Origin: Nocardioides albus
GTDB taxonomy: Bacteria; Actinomycetota; Actinomycetes; Propionibacteriales; Nocardioidaceae
Direction of reading: 5' to 3'
NCBI RefSeq assembly: GCF_014648255.1
Contig: NZ_BMQT01000003.1
Location: 186,001 to 250,000 of the forward strand
DNA: 64,000 nucleotides
The notes under the pieces were generated by a model. It was not told the DNA's origin, searched no databases, and saw nothing but the letters and a program-made list of their open reading frames with translations. Position numbers and translations under genes: made by a program. Of the stretch, positions 39,943 to 50,577 are shown one piece after another (the first letter of the stretch is position 1; every line of letters begins with the position of its first letter).

Positions 39943-40845
39943 CTACATGGCTGAAGCGGAGCCCGAAGCGATGTGCCCCGCAGCGGCAGAGTCCGAAGCC
40001 ACAGGCACAGCGAACGTATCCGCGATCGCCTGTGCCCTGCCCGGAATCTCGTCGGCGGTCAGTCCCCAGGTGCCCTCGGCGAAGCGCCGGGCGAGCTTCG
40101 CGAGCGAGTCGGCACCTTCGTTGAGCGCCTCGCCGACATGACCGCGCACCCACTCGAACGAGAGCCGCTCGGACTCGCGGCACAGATCGTCGTGCATCCG
40201 GGTCAGGCCGGCGAGCTCGGCCCGATGCGCGGTCTCATAACCCTTCGGCATGGACACCTCCCCCCGGAGCCAGTCCTCGATCAGCGCCAGCGCGACCCGC
40301 GAGTCGCTCCGGATGGTCAGTGTTCGCCGAGGCAGCGCGCGCACCGCCTCGGCGATCGCCTGGAGCTCGGCCAGGACCGCCAGCGACTGCGGGTCGCGGA
40401 TCCGGGCGTTGGGCACCTGCCGTCCGAAGCCGTGCTGTCCGTCGACGGCGAGCCAGCCCCACCCGATGAAGCCGCGGTGCGCCGAGCCGTCGGTCGCCAC
40501 CACCAGCGGCCGCAACGGGCCGGCACGATGGACGGCCAGCGCCTCCACCGCCTCGGCGCGGATGCCCGCGTCCTCGTCGAGGAACGGCACCACGGCGACC
40601 CCTGGGTAGGCAGCTGCGATCTCATCGGTGAGCATCCAGAACCGCGAGTTGGACGGGAGGGCGACCACGACCTGAACGGGTGCGAACGACTCCAGCGAGT
40701 CGTACGCAGCGCCGATCGCCGCGATGATCGCGTCCTCGGTCCCGCGCGCGCCCAGCGATCCCGCCGCCCGCAGCCCCGGACCGGCCAGAACCCAGTCCCA
40801 GCTCTCGGCGTCGCTGCGCACCTTGACGACGATGAAGCAACGCAC
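39943..40845 (-). CDS. RNase H-like protein with N-terminal extension
   Basis: 300 residues from GTG 40845, selected for AGGAGG at 6 bp. The C-terminal RNase H fold (about 105-250) shows the D-E-D-D set: VVATDGSAHRGFIGWGW, AVLAELQAIAEAV, LTIRSDSRVALALI and RGHVGEALNEGADSLAKLA. The first 100 residues are an unusual extension (FIVVKVRSDAESWDWVLAG) of unknown role. It would cut RNA in RNA-DNA hybrids. Actinobacteria often have a bifunctional RNase H; here no phosphatase domain follows. Confidence 0.85.
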   Translation of the reverse strand: MRCFIVVKVRSDAESWDWVLAGPGLRAAGSLGARGTEDAIIAAIGAAYDSLESFAPVQVVVALPSNSRFWMLTDEIAAAYPGVAVVPFLDEDAGIRAEAVEALAVHRAGPLRPLVVATDGSAHRGFIGWGWLAVDGQHGFGRQVPNARIRDPQSLAVLAELQAIAEAVRALPRRTLTIRSDSRVALALIEDWLRGEVSMPKGYETAHRAELAGLTRMHDDLCRESERLSFEWVRGHVGEALNEGADSLAKLARRFAEGTWGLTADEIPGRAQAIADTFAVPVASDSAAAGHIASGSASAM

Positions 40846-40949
40846 CGCAGACCTCCTGACCCGCCCGAACAAGTCGGTCTCGACGTTACCCGGCCGCCCG
40901 GGAGGACGGGACGGCGGCGTCAGGATCCGGACGCCGCCGAGCGGCGCGG

Positions 40950-41630
40950 TCAGACGAGCCCGAGCTCCCTGGCACGTACGCCCGCCTGGAACCGGGACGA
41001 GGCTCCGAGCGCCTCCATGAGCTCGGCGACCCGCCGCCGGTAGGTGCGTACGCCGAGCCCGAGCGTGCGCGCCGCGGCCTCGTCCTTCACACCCCGGCCG
41101 AGCAGGTCGAGCACCTGCGGCGCGATGTCGCGCAGCTCGGCGATCCGCGCGTCGTAGGCGTCCACCGTCGTCGCCGAGCGCCAGGCCGCGTCGAAGAGGG
41201 AGGTGACGCCCTGGACCACCTCGGGCTGGGTGACGATGCTGAAGCTGCGCTCGCCCAGGCGCGGGTCACCGGCGAGGATCGCGATCCGGCGGTCGATCAG
41301 GATCGTCTCGTTGATCTCGTCGGGAGTGATCCTGATCTGGGCGCCGCGGGTGTCGCGGATCTCGCGCAGGTGGGCAGCCGAGACCGGGTCGAGCAGCACG
41401 TTGGGCCGGTAGACCTTCCGCAGCCGCACCTCGGCACCGTCGCGCCCGCAGAGCGCGGCCCTGATGCCGGACTCGGTCCGCGCGGCCGACCAGGTGCGCA
41501 GGTCGATCGCGGCACAGGCGATGTCGGTGGCGGCCGCGAACTGGTGCGAGGTGCGTCGCACCAGCTCCTCCTCGCCACGTACGACGGCGACGGTCCCGCC
41601 CGTCCGGATCGTCCCCACCGTGTTGGTCAC
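40950..41630 (-). CDS. LuxR-type HTH transcriptional regulator
   Basis: 226 residues from GTG 41630. The C-terminal helix-turn-helix (VLDLLGRGVKDEAAARTLGLGVRTYRRRVAELMEALG) is of the LuxR/GerE type; the N-terminal part resembles the TrmB-like/phospholipase-D-like sensor seen in many actinobacterial regulators (EEELVRRTSHQFAAATDIA, SIVTQPEVVQGVTSLFDAAW). It is divergent from an aldo/keto reductase gene across about 100 bp, probably its target. Confidence 0.82.
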   Translation of the reverse strand: MTNTVGTIRTGGTVAVVRGEEELVRRTSHQFAAATDIACAAIDLRTWSAARTESGIRAALCGRDGAEVRLRKVYRPNVLLDPVSAAHLREIRDTRGAQIRITPDEINETILIDRRIAILAGDPRLGERSFSIVTQPEVVQGVTSLFDAAWRSATTVDAYDARIAELRDIAPQVLDLLGRGVKDEAAARTLGLGVRTYRRRVAELMEALGASSRFQAGVRARELGLV

Positions 41631-41728
41631 GACATCGATTCTCCCCCGCGTGCCAAGGCGCGAGCCGCGATCGGCAACAACCTGCCAAGGCCGTGAGTAC
41701 GCGGCACCCGGCCGCAACGCTGGAGGGC

Positions 41729-42658
41729 ATGACCACGAACCACATCACCGCCGGCACGGCCGGCACCTGGCAGCTCGGAGACAAGAGGGTCAACCGGGTC
41801 GGCTTCGGCGCGATGCGCCTGATCGGCAACCTCTCCACCCCGATCGCCCCCGACCGCGAGAACGCGATCGCCGTTCTCCGCCGCGCCGTCGAGCTCGGCG
41901 TGAACCACATCGACACCGCGGCGATCTACTTCACCGCGACGCGCTCGGCCAACGAGCTGATCGCGACCGCCCTCCAGCCGTACGCCGACGATCTGGTGAT
42001 CGCGACCAAGGTCGGTCCGACCCCGCGCAGCCGCGACGGCGCCTGGGAGTCCGACTCCCGACCCGAGCAGCTGCGCCACCAGGTCGAGGAGAACATCCGC
42101 CAGCTCGGCCTCGACCACCTCGACGTGGTCAACCTGCGCTGGGGCGTCGGGATCGAGCGCGGCACCGGGTCGATCGCCGATCACTTCGGTGCCCTGCTCG
42201 ACCTGCGCGAGGCGGGCCTGATCGAGCACGTCGGTCTCTCCAACATCGGCCCCGAGCAGCTCACCGAGGCGCTCGCGATCGGGCCGGTCGTCTGCGTACA
42301 GAACCAGTACGGACTCACCACCCGCCGCGAGGACGACGCCCTCCTGCGGCTGTGCGGCGAGCACGGGGTCGCGTTCGTTCCCTTCAACTCCATCGGCGCC
42401 GCCATCGCCGGCGCGGTCCCCTGGGCAACTCCCGACGAGACCGGTCGCGACGTGGTCGAGGCGATCGCCGAGGCGCACTCCGCGACCCCGTCCCAGGTAC
42501 GCCTCGCCTGGACGCTCCACCAAGGCCCGCACGTGCTCGCCATCCCCGGCACCGCCAACCCCGCCCACCTCGAGGAGAACGTCGCCGCCGGCGCCCTCCG
42601 GCTCACCGACGAGGAGGTGATCCGCTTGAACGGCGTCGCCGCGCCGGTGGCGCGCTGA
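41729..42658 (+). CDS. Aldo/keto reductase
   Basis: 309 residues from ATG 41729 after GGAGGG. NRVGFGAMRLIG, NHIDTAAIYF (active-site Asp-x-Tyr region), DDLVIATKVGPT (Lys) and the C-terminal cofactor-binding segment AIPGTANPAHLEENVAA are the AKR13-like pattern. It would reduce aldehydes or ketones with NADPH. Divergent from the LuxR-type regulator and only 3 bp from the stop of the convergent TetR gene. Confidence 0.92.
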   Translation: MTTNHITAGTAGTWQLGDKRVNRVGFGAMRLIGNLSTPIAPDRENAIAVLRRAVELGVNHIDTAAIYFTATRSANELIATALQPYADDLVIATKVGPTPRSRDGAWESDSRPEQLRHQVEENIRQLGLDHLDVVNLRWGVGIERGTGSIADHFGALLDLREAGLIEHVGLSNIGPEQLTEALAIGPVVCVQNQYGLTTRREDDALLRLCGEHGVAFVPFNSIGAAIAGAVPWATPDETGRDVVEAIAEAHSATPSQVRLAWTLHQGPHVLAIPGTANPAHLEENVAAGALRLTDEEVIRLNGVAAPVAR

Positions 42659-42661
42659 CCT

Positions 42662-43180
42662 CTAGGCCGCGGTGCCCAACGCCTCCCGCACCGCGGCCTT
42701 TACGGTCAGGCCGGCCACCTCCAGCGGCTCGGTGGAACGCAGTGACCGAGCCAGGACGAAGGCGCCCTCGAGGCTGGTGATGAAGCCGATGATGAGGCCG
42801 CGGGCGGCCTCGGGCGGGACTCCCCGCTGCTCGAGATGCCGCCCGCCGACCTCGATCCAGTCGGTGAACACCTCGGCGGTCGCCTGCCGCAAGGTCTCGT
42901 TGGTGCTCGCGACCTCGAGCGCGACGGTGGCGATCGGGCAGGCGTCGGCGTAGTCGGTCTCCACCAGCACCGCGGCGGCGGCCGCGAACGCGGTCTCGAC
43001 GTTGGTGATCAGGTCGTCAGGGCCGTCGAAGAAGGCCAGGACCAGGTCGCGGTAGTCCGCGCCCGCCCGCCGGATGGTCTCACCGGCCAGGTCGTCCTTG
43101 CCGCCGGGGAAGAAGTGGTAGATCGATCCGAACGGCGCCTTGGCCACCTCTGCGATCTGCTTGAGGCCGGTGCCGGACAT
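42662..43180 (-). CDS. TetR family regulator lacking a start codon for its first helix
   Basis: From the first available ATG (43180) the product has 172 residues and begins inside the DNA-binding domain (MSGTGLKQIAEVAKAPFGSIYHFFPGGKDDLAGE). The same frame continues upstream for 21 codons that encode a perfect TetR helix 1 (STRIRILEASTELFRRQG) and then meets TAG at 43244-43246, with no ATG, GTG or TTG between. Either an ATC/ATA start is used, or a rearrangement that created the divergent gene at 43239 removed the true start. C-terminal domain resembles the TetR_C_16/LmrA-type group. Confidence 0.75.
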   Translation of the reverse strand: MSGTGLKQIAEVAKAPFGSIYHFFPGGKDDLAGETIRRAGADYRDLVLAFFDGPDDLITNVETAFAAAAAVLVETDYADACPIATVALEVASTNETLRQATAEVFTDWIEVGGRHLEQRGVPPEAARGLIIGFITSLEGAFVLARSLRSTEPLEVAGLTVKAAVREALGTAA

Positions 43181-43238
43181 GCCCTGCCGGCGGAAGAGCT
43201 CCGTGCTCGCCTCGAGGATCCGTATACGCGTGCTGGGG

Positions 43239-43538
43239 ATGGACTACAACGGTTGGCACGCGGTCGCCGGGATCGCGCTGTTCGCGCCCGGCCTGTTCCT
43301 GTGCCGTCGCAACTCCTGGTCGGTGCTCGACCTCCTGGCCGCGGCCGTCGCCGGCACCGCCCCCGGGATCTGGGCGCTCATCTCACCGCAGGTCATGTGG
43401 GTCATGCACATGCCTGACCACGTCACCGACGCGCTGATCCACTTCGCCACCGCCGCCGTCATGGTCGTCATCGCGGTCGTGCAGATCCGGCGCGACGGCG
43501 GCTGGGGCAACTTGATGGCGGCCCTCAGAACCGGCTGA
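43239..43538 (+). CDS. Small membrane protein, SPW-repeat-like
   Basis: 99 residues with three membrane helices: WHAVAGIALFAPGLFLC, LLAAAVAGTAPGIWALI and ALIHFATAAVMVVIAVVQI. Size and helix pattern fit SPW-type small membrane proteins. The start ATG lies within the lost 5' end of the TetR gene, and its last 14 bp overlap the convergent solute-binding protein gene. Function unknown. Confidence 0.65.
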   Translation: MDYNGWHAVAGIALFAPGLFLCRRNSWSVLDLLAAAVAGTAPGIWALISPQVMWVMHMPDHVTDALIHFATAAVMVVIAVVQIRRDGGWGNLMAALRTG

Positions 43539-45228
43539 TGATCTCCCACCCGGCGTCTGCGGTCTCCTCGGCGATCTGCCGCGCATCCCCGTCGCCGGCC
43601 AGCACGTCGTGCTCGGCCCTGCCGAGGAGCTGCCACAGCTCGCGCATCTGCCCCCACGACGGCATGACCAACCCGCTGCGGCACGCGTCCACGTAAGGGC
43701 GCAGGATCGTGTCACGACGAGCGATCGAGTCCATCGCCGCTTCTTGGACAGGCACCAGCGGCTGGATCTTGTTGAGCTCCTCACCCGCCTTCTGCTCGCT
43801 CAGAAAGGTGGTGAGGAGGTCGCGCGCGGCCGGCAGGTTGGGAGCATCGCGATAGATGTAGAGCCCGTACACCGACACCATCGGCTGTGCCCTCAGCTCA
43901 CCGACCGGCGGCACGGCACCCACGGTGATCTGCATGCCCGCGGCGGTGATGGAGCCGAGTGCGCGCGAGGAGCAGACCAGGAACGGCGCCCTGCCGTCGA
44001 GAAACATCGGCAGCGCCTCCGCCCTCCCGAGGGACGCCTCGAGCGCACCACTCCCATGTGGTCCGCCGCCGAGATCCGCGAGCCGTACGAACGCTTCCAC
44101 GAACCCGTCGCGCCACAAGCTCGGGTCGTCGAACTCGTCGTCGAGACTGGCGTCGGCCGGCTTCCGACGGAGCCCGAAGAACGACCCGCCGAGGCTGGTG
44201 AACAAGGGCCACATGTGGAAGGGGTCTCCAGCATTCCCGTCGGTGTCCGGCGATCCGACCTGCAGCGCCACCGCCCGGCCGTCGGGGACCTTCGCTAGCG
44301 CCAGCGCGTCCGTCCCGACCCGGACCACGTCCTCGAACCGGACAGGCATCGGCCCCTCTCCGACGAGAGCATCGTTCCGGATCAGGGCGACACTGTCGAA
44401 GGCGTACGGGATCGCGTGTAGGTCCTCGTCGATGCTGAGCGCGTCGATCGCGGCCGGCGACATCCGCCCCAGGCCCTCGCGCGACAGCGGCGGTAGCTGA
44501 ATCGCCTCGTCGCGGACGACCCGACCGATCCAGTCGTGCGGTCCGGCGATCACGTCTGGCACCCGCCGACCCGACGGCGGACGGCCGGTCGTCGCCAGCT
44601 GTGCGAACGCTGACTCCAGCGATTCGGTTCGGTCGAATGCCTCGACGCTCACACCGACCGCATAGGCGCGCCGAAACTGGCTCCGCCTGCCGAAATACTG
44701 ACTCAGTGTCGCCGCGCGCGTCTTCTCGGCCCAGATCACCAGTTCATCCACGCGCTTTAGCATCGCACCCTCGCGGGACCAATATCTCTTTCCGTCCCGA
44801 AATGTCAGGGACGTTTCATGATGAGTAGCGTCGTGGCGTGCCGTTTCCTTTCGCTGGTTGGCGAAAACAGGCAATTGATGCAGTTGTTTCGACGCCCAAT
44901 GATGGGGATCGTTCGGTTGAATCAGGGTGATGTCGGTACGTGCGGTTCGCCCCCGAGTCCCGCAGGAAACCGTAAGAACCAACTTGTCGAAGGTCGTCTT
45001 CGACTCGTTGAGGATCACGACGCCCGGTTCCGGCTCTACTTGCCAGTCGACCTTGAGCTGGCGCGCACGAACGACTCGTCGGCGGGACCAGAGCCAGATG
45101 GCAAGCGGTGATAACGCAACGAACGGGGCGAGAACGGCCCCCACCAACTGAGCGCCTGATAAAACCCCGCCCATCACCGAGTTATCGGCCGCCACCGCTG
45201 AAAGCATGGCCGGAACGATATCCGTCAT
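43525..45228 (-). CDS. Membrane-anchored protein with a solute-binding (MalE-like) domain
   Basis: 567 residues. One N-terminal membrane helix (about 24-48) leads into a basic stretch and a beta-rich domain (about 60-190), then a type-1 extracellular solute-binding fold: FDRTESLESAFAQLATTGRPPSG, PDVIAGPHDWIGRVV, LHAIPYAFDSVALIRN, GDPFHMWPLFTSLGGSFF and SVYGLYIYRDAPNLPAARDLLTTFLS. No ABC permease or ATPase is near, and there is no lipobox. A tethered binding protein acting as sensor or effector is the best guess. Confidence 0.75.
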   Translation of the reverse strand: MTDIVPAMLSAVAADNSVMGGVLSGAQLVGAVLAPFVALSPLAIWLWSRRRVVRARQLKVDWQVEPEPGVVILNESKTTFDKLVLTVSCGTRGRTARTDITLIQPNDPHHWASKQLHQLPVFANQRKETARHDATHHETSLTFRDGKRYWSREGAMLKRVDELVIWAEKTRAATLSQYFGRRSQFRRAYAVGVSVEAFDRTESLESAFAQLATTGRPPSGRRVPDVIAGPHDWIGRVVRDEAIQLPPLSREGLGRMSPAAIDALSIDEDLHAIPYAFDSVALIRNDALVGEGPMPVRFEDVVRVGTDALALAKVPDGRAVALQVGSPDTDGNAGDPFHMWPLFTSLGGSFFGLRRKPADASLDDEFDDPSLWRDGFVEAFVRLADLGGGPHGSGALEASLGRAEALPMFLDGRAPFLVCSSRALGSITAAGMQITVGAVPPVGELRAQPMVSVYGLYIYRDAPNLPAARDLLTTFLSEQKAGEELNKIQPLVPVQEAAMDSIARRDTILRPYVDACRSGLVMPSWGQMRELWQLLGRAEHDVLAGDGDARQIAEETADAGWEIISRF

Positions 45229-45307
45229 AGACAGTGCCTGTCGGCGGATTATCAGGCAATCTCGAGCCTCGTTCTCTCGACCTGCGACGTCTGCGCGGCA
45301 GAGCCGA

Positions 45308-47158
<1,851 letters not shown>

Positions 47159-47178
47159 CGGAGGCGCTCCTTTTCGGT

Positions 47179-47196
47179 TTGTGACTCGGGTCACAA
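47179..47196. promoter_or_regulatory. CRP/GlxR-type binding site
   Basis: TTGTGACTCGGGTCACAA is a perfect 7-bp inverted repeat with a 4-bp spacer and contains the exact TGTGA-N6-TCACA consensus. It is 21 bp upstream of the acyl-CoA synthetase start and 177 bp upstream of pobA. Confidence 0.65.
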
Positions 47197-47372
47197 TATG
47201 ATTGCCTCGACCGTAGGGATGTGCCGGTGCGGGCACAAGAGCCCGTCCGCATCATTTGGCTCGCCCGGCCGGCCGACCGCGCGCTCTCGAGCCGAGATCC
47301 GAGCTCTCAGGATTTTCATTCAGTGGAAAGAGACTGTGGCGGCGGCCACCCGAACGGAGGTTGACTCGCCTC

Positions 47373-48548
47373 ATGGCAGAGGAACGTACGCAGGTTGTGA
47401 TCGTCGGCGCCGGCCCCGCGGGGATGCTGCTGAGCCATCTCCTCGCGGCCGACGGGGTCGACTCGGTGGTGGTGGAGACCCGGTCCGAGGAGTACGTCGC
47501 AGCACGGATCCGAGCCGGCATCCTGGAGCAGTCGAGCGTCGACCTGCTCACCGAGGTCGGCCTAGGCGATCGACTGAACCGCGACGCCGACAAGCACCGC
47601 GGGATCTACCTGCAGTGGCCCGAGGAGCGCCATCACCTCGACTTCGTCGACCTGGTCGGCCGTGCGGTCTACGTCTACGGGCAGACCGAGGTCCAGAAGG
47701 ACCTGATCGACGCCCGGCGCGCCGCGGGACAGATCGTCCACTACGAGGTCAACGACACCGCCCTGCACGACATCGAGTCAGACCGGCCCTCAGTCAGCTT
47801 CACCGACTCCGAGGGCCGGGCCCGCACGATCGTCGCGGACGCGATCGTCGGCTGCGACGGCTCCTTCGGCCCCAGCCGGGCCGCGATCCCGGCCAGGGAG
47901 AGCTGGGACCGCACCTACCCCTACAGCTGGTTCGGCATCCTCGCGGACGTGGCGCCCTCGACCGACGAACTGATCTACGCCTGGCACCCCGACGGCTTCG
48001 CCCTCCACTCGATGCGCTCGGAGAGCGTCTCCCGGTTCTACCTCCAGGTGCCCAACGGCACCGACCCGGCGACCTGGTCCGACGACCAGATCTGGGACGC
48101 GCTCGCCGCCCGGCTCGGCCACGGACAGAACGGCTGGACCCTCCAACCGGGCCAGATCACCGACCGCAGCGTCCTCCCCATGCGCTCCCACGTCTCCACC
48201 CCGATGCGCCACGGCCGGCTCTTCCTGGCCGGCGACGCCGCCCACATCGTCCCGCCCACCGGAGCCAAGGGCCTCAACCTCGCGATCGCCGACGTCGCGC
48301 TGCTCGCGCCCGCGCTCACCGCGCTGCTCAAGGGTGACCAGCGCCTGGCCGACGGCTACTCCGAGACCGCGCTGCGCCGGGTCTGGCGCTGCACCCACTT
48401 CTCCTGGTGGATGACCACCATGCTGCACACCGCCGAGGACCCGTTCGACACCCAGCTCCAGCTCTCCCAGCTGCGCTGGGTGACCTCCAGCGAGCACGCC
48501 GCCGCCGGGCTCGCGGAGAACTACGCCGGCCTGCCGATCGGGTTCTGA
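47373..48548 (+). CDS. pobA: 4-Hydroxybenzoate 3-monooxygenase
   Basis: 391 residues. GxGxxG FAD site VVIVGAGPAGMLLSHLL, ARIRAGILEQSSVDLL, and LAGDAAHIVPPTGAKGLNLAI are diagnostic for p-hydroxybenzoate hydroxylase, which makes protocatechuate with NAD(P)H and O2. No protocatechuate dioxygenase (pca) gene is in the window. The usual dedicated PobR is not next to it. The 214-bp divergent region with the acyl-CoA synthetase may provide CRP-type catabolite control. Confidence 0.93.
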   Translation: MAEERTQVVIVGAGPAGMLLSHLLAADGVDSVVVETRSEEYVAARIRAGILEQSSVDLLTEVGLGDRLNRDADKHRGIYLQWPEERHHLDFVDLVGRAVYVYGQTEVQKDLIDARRAAGQIVHYEVNDTALHDIESDRPSVSFTDSEGRARTIVADAIVGCDGSFGPSRAAIPARESWDRTYPYSWFGILADVAPSTDELIYAWHPDGFALHSMRSESVSRFYLQVPNGTDPATWSDDQIWDALAARLGHGQNGWTLQPGQITDRSVLPMRSHVSTPMRHGRLFLAGDAAHIVPPTGAKGLNLAIADVALLAPALTALLKGDQRLADGYSETALRRVWRCTHFSWWMTTMLHTAEDPFDTQLQLSQLRWVTSSEHAAAGLAENYAGLPIGF

Positions 48549-48563
48549 TACCGCCCGGCCGCG

Positions 48564-49631
48564 TCAGGCCTTCACCTCGTAGACCAGGTTGAACGGCGTC
48601 TCGGCCACAGTGCGGAAGGAGCTGAAGCCGCCCTCCGTGGTCACCTGTCGGATCCGCGCGGGTCCCGCCTGGGTGCCCAGCGCCGCGGCGCCCTCCTGGG
48701 AGAACGATCCCGGCGTGCACAGCAGCGTCGAGAAGCCGTAGTAGGCCCGCCCGACCGGGTTGAAGTTGTCCTCGACGCGGTCGCCGGCCCTCGGCTCGAC
48801 GACCATCCAGGTGCCACCGTCGGCGAGCGTGGCGCGCACCTGGCGGGCGGCGCCGACCGGGTCGCCCATGTCGTGCAGGCAGTCGAACATCGTGACCAGG
48901 TCGTAGCCCTCGCCGCCGAACGACTGGGCCGTGGCCGTCTCGAAGCGCACGCGGTCGGAGACCCCGGCATCGGCCGCGCGCTGGCGGGCCATCTCGATGG
49001 ACGGGCCGTGCGCGTCGTACCCGACGAAGGTCGAGCGCGGGTAGGCCTGAGCCATCAGGATCGTCGAGGCCCCGTGGCCGCAGCCGACGTCGGCGACGGT
49101 CGCGCCCGCCTCCAGCTTCGGCACCACACCTTCCAGCGCGGGGAGCCAGTCCGGGATGAGGTTGGCGTTGTAGCCAGGGCGGAAGAACCGCTCGCAGCCG
49201 TTGTGCACGTCGGAGTCGTGGTCTCCCCAGCCGACGCCCGTGCCCATGCGGGCCGCCTCGATGATGTGCGTGGTGTCGTGCACGGTCCCGAGCGCGATCT
49301 GGAAGAAGCCGGGCAGGAACGCCGGGCTGTCCTCCACCGTCAGCGCGACGGCCTGCTCGGCGGGCAGCGTGAAGCGGTCGGTCTCGGCGTCGTAGGTCAG
49401 GTAGTCGCCGGCGGCCTGCGCCCGCAGCCACTCCCGGGCATAGGGCTCGACGGTGCCGGTACGCCGCGCCATCTCCTCGGCCGTGGACGGCCCGTTGGCC
49501 GCGAGGTCGCGGTAGTAGCCGAGCTTGTCGCCCATGACGACCAGAGCGGCGTTGAGCGTCGCACCCACTTCGTCGACAGCTCTGAAGACGAACGCCATCA
49601 GCTTGTCGGTGTCGATGTCGGTGACAGTCAT
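48564..49631 (-). CDS. SAM-dependent methyltransferase with N-terminal winged helix
   Basis: 355 residues. N-terminal GPSTAEEMARRTGTVEPYAREWLRAQAA is a winged-helix/dimerisation module like those of O-methyltransferases; the catalytic domain has ATVADVGCGHGASTILMAQAYP (motif I) and FDCLHDMGDP (motif post-I/III). It resembles RebM- or small-molecule C/O-methyltransferases more than rRNA enzymes. The partner pathway is not evident. Confidence 0.85.
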   Translation of the reverse strand: MTVTDIDTDKLMAFVFRAVDEVGATLNAALVVMGDKLGYYRDLAANGPSTAEEMARRTGTVEPYAREWLRAQAAGDYLTYDAETDRFTLPAEQAVALTVEDSPAFLPGFFQIALGTVHDTTHIIEAARMGTGVGWGDHDSDVHNGCERFFRPGYNANLIPDWLPALEGVVPKLEAGATVADVGCGHGASTILMAQAYPRSTFVGYDAHGPSIEMARQRAADAGVSDRVRFETATAQSFGGEGYDLVTMFDCLHDMGDPVGAARQVRATLADGGTWMVVEPRAGDRVEDNFNPVGRAYYGFSTLLCTPGSFSQEGAAALGTQAGPARIRQVTTEGGFSSFRTVAETPFNLVYEVKA

Positions 49632-49737
49632 TGGTTTCCCCCTCTCGTGTGCCCGAGAAGGTCCAGCCGGTCGGCCGGATCACCGTCGACGCTAGCCTCG
49701 GCGCCACCCGCGGGATAGTTCACGATCTGAAGCGTCG

Positions 49738-50571
49738 CTAGCGCGCTCTGACGAGCTCCTCGCTGACCTGCCACAGACGCGCGGCGAGATCCTGGTTATA
49801 GCTCTTCGGGGCGGACCGCCGCACCCTGCTGTTGGCGAAGTAACCGCCCGTGACACCCACCAGCTCCGGGGCTGATGCCGCATAGATCGAGGTCTCCGCA
49901 CCCTCGGCGGGGCGCTTCATGAACGGCCGCAGAAACGGAACGAGAAGCCGTTGCGTACGACCCGGGTCCTCGGCCCCGAAGGCGGTGCTCACGACGCCGG
50001 GATGCACGGCGTTGGCGGTCACCCTCGGCTGGCGCCGCGCGAGCTCGTAGGTGAACAGGATGTTGGCGAGCTTGGACTGGCTGTAGGCACGAGCCCCGGA
50101 GTAGGAGCGCTCGCCCTGGAGGTCGTCGAAGTCGATCCATCCCTGTCCGTGCGCCTGGGACGCGACGGTCACCACCCGGGCGTACGCACTCCGCTTCAGC
50201 CGAGCCAGCAGCAGGTCCGTCAGCAGGAACGGGGCGAGATGGTTGACGGCGAGAGTGCGCTCGATCCCGTCGACGGTGAGCTGACGGGTGTCCCAGTAGC
50301 CGCCGACGTTGTTGACCAGCACGTCGATCGTCGGCAGGCGGTCGAGCGCCTCCGTGGCGAGCCGGCGTACCTCGGCCTGGCTGGACAGGTCTGCCAAGAA
50401 CACGAAGACCGTCGCACCGGTGGCCTCGCCGATCTCCCGCGCGGCCTCGTCGGCGCGAACCGCGTCCCGGCCGGTGATCGCGACGTTCGCGCCCAGCCGG
50501 CCGAGTCCCATGGCGGTCGCCCGCCCGATGCCACCGGTGCCACCGGTGATGAGAGCCGACCTACCGTGCAT
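49738..50571 (-). CDS. Short-chain dehydrogenase/reductase
   Basis: 277 residues. ALITGGTGGIGRATA (NAD(P)-binding TGxxxGxG), NNVGGYWDT, catalytic Ser in VTVASQAHG and Tyr-x-x-x-Lys in YSQSKLAN. Closest in appearance to retinol-dehydrogenase-like SDRs of actinobacteria. It starts 6 bp after the DUF4386 stop, so they are co-transcribed, probably with the MDR gene upstream. Confidence 0.9.
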   Translation of the reverse strand: MHGRSALITGGTGGIGRATAMGLGRLGANVAITGRDAVRADEAAREIGEATGATVFVFLADLSSQAEVRRLATEALDRLPTIDVLVNNVGGYWDTRQLTVDGIERTLAVNHLAPFLLTDLLLARLKRSAYARVVTVASQAHGQGWIDFDDLQGERSYSGARAYSQSKLANILFTYELARRQPRVTANAVHPGVVSTAFGAEDPGRTQRLLVPFLRPFMKRPAEGAETSIYAASAPELVGVTGGYFANSRVRRSAPKSYNQDLAARLWQVSEELVRAR

Positions 50572-50577
50572 GACCCC

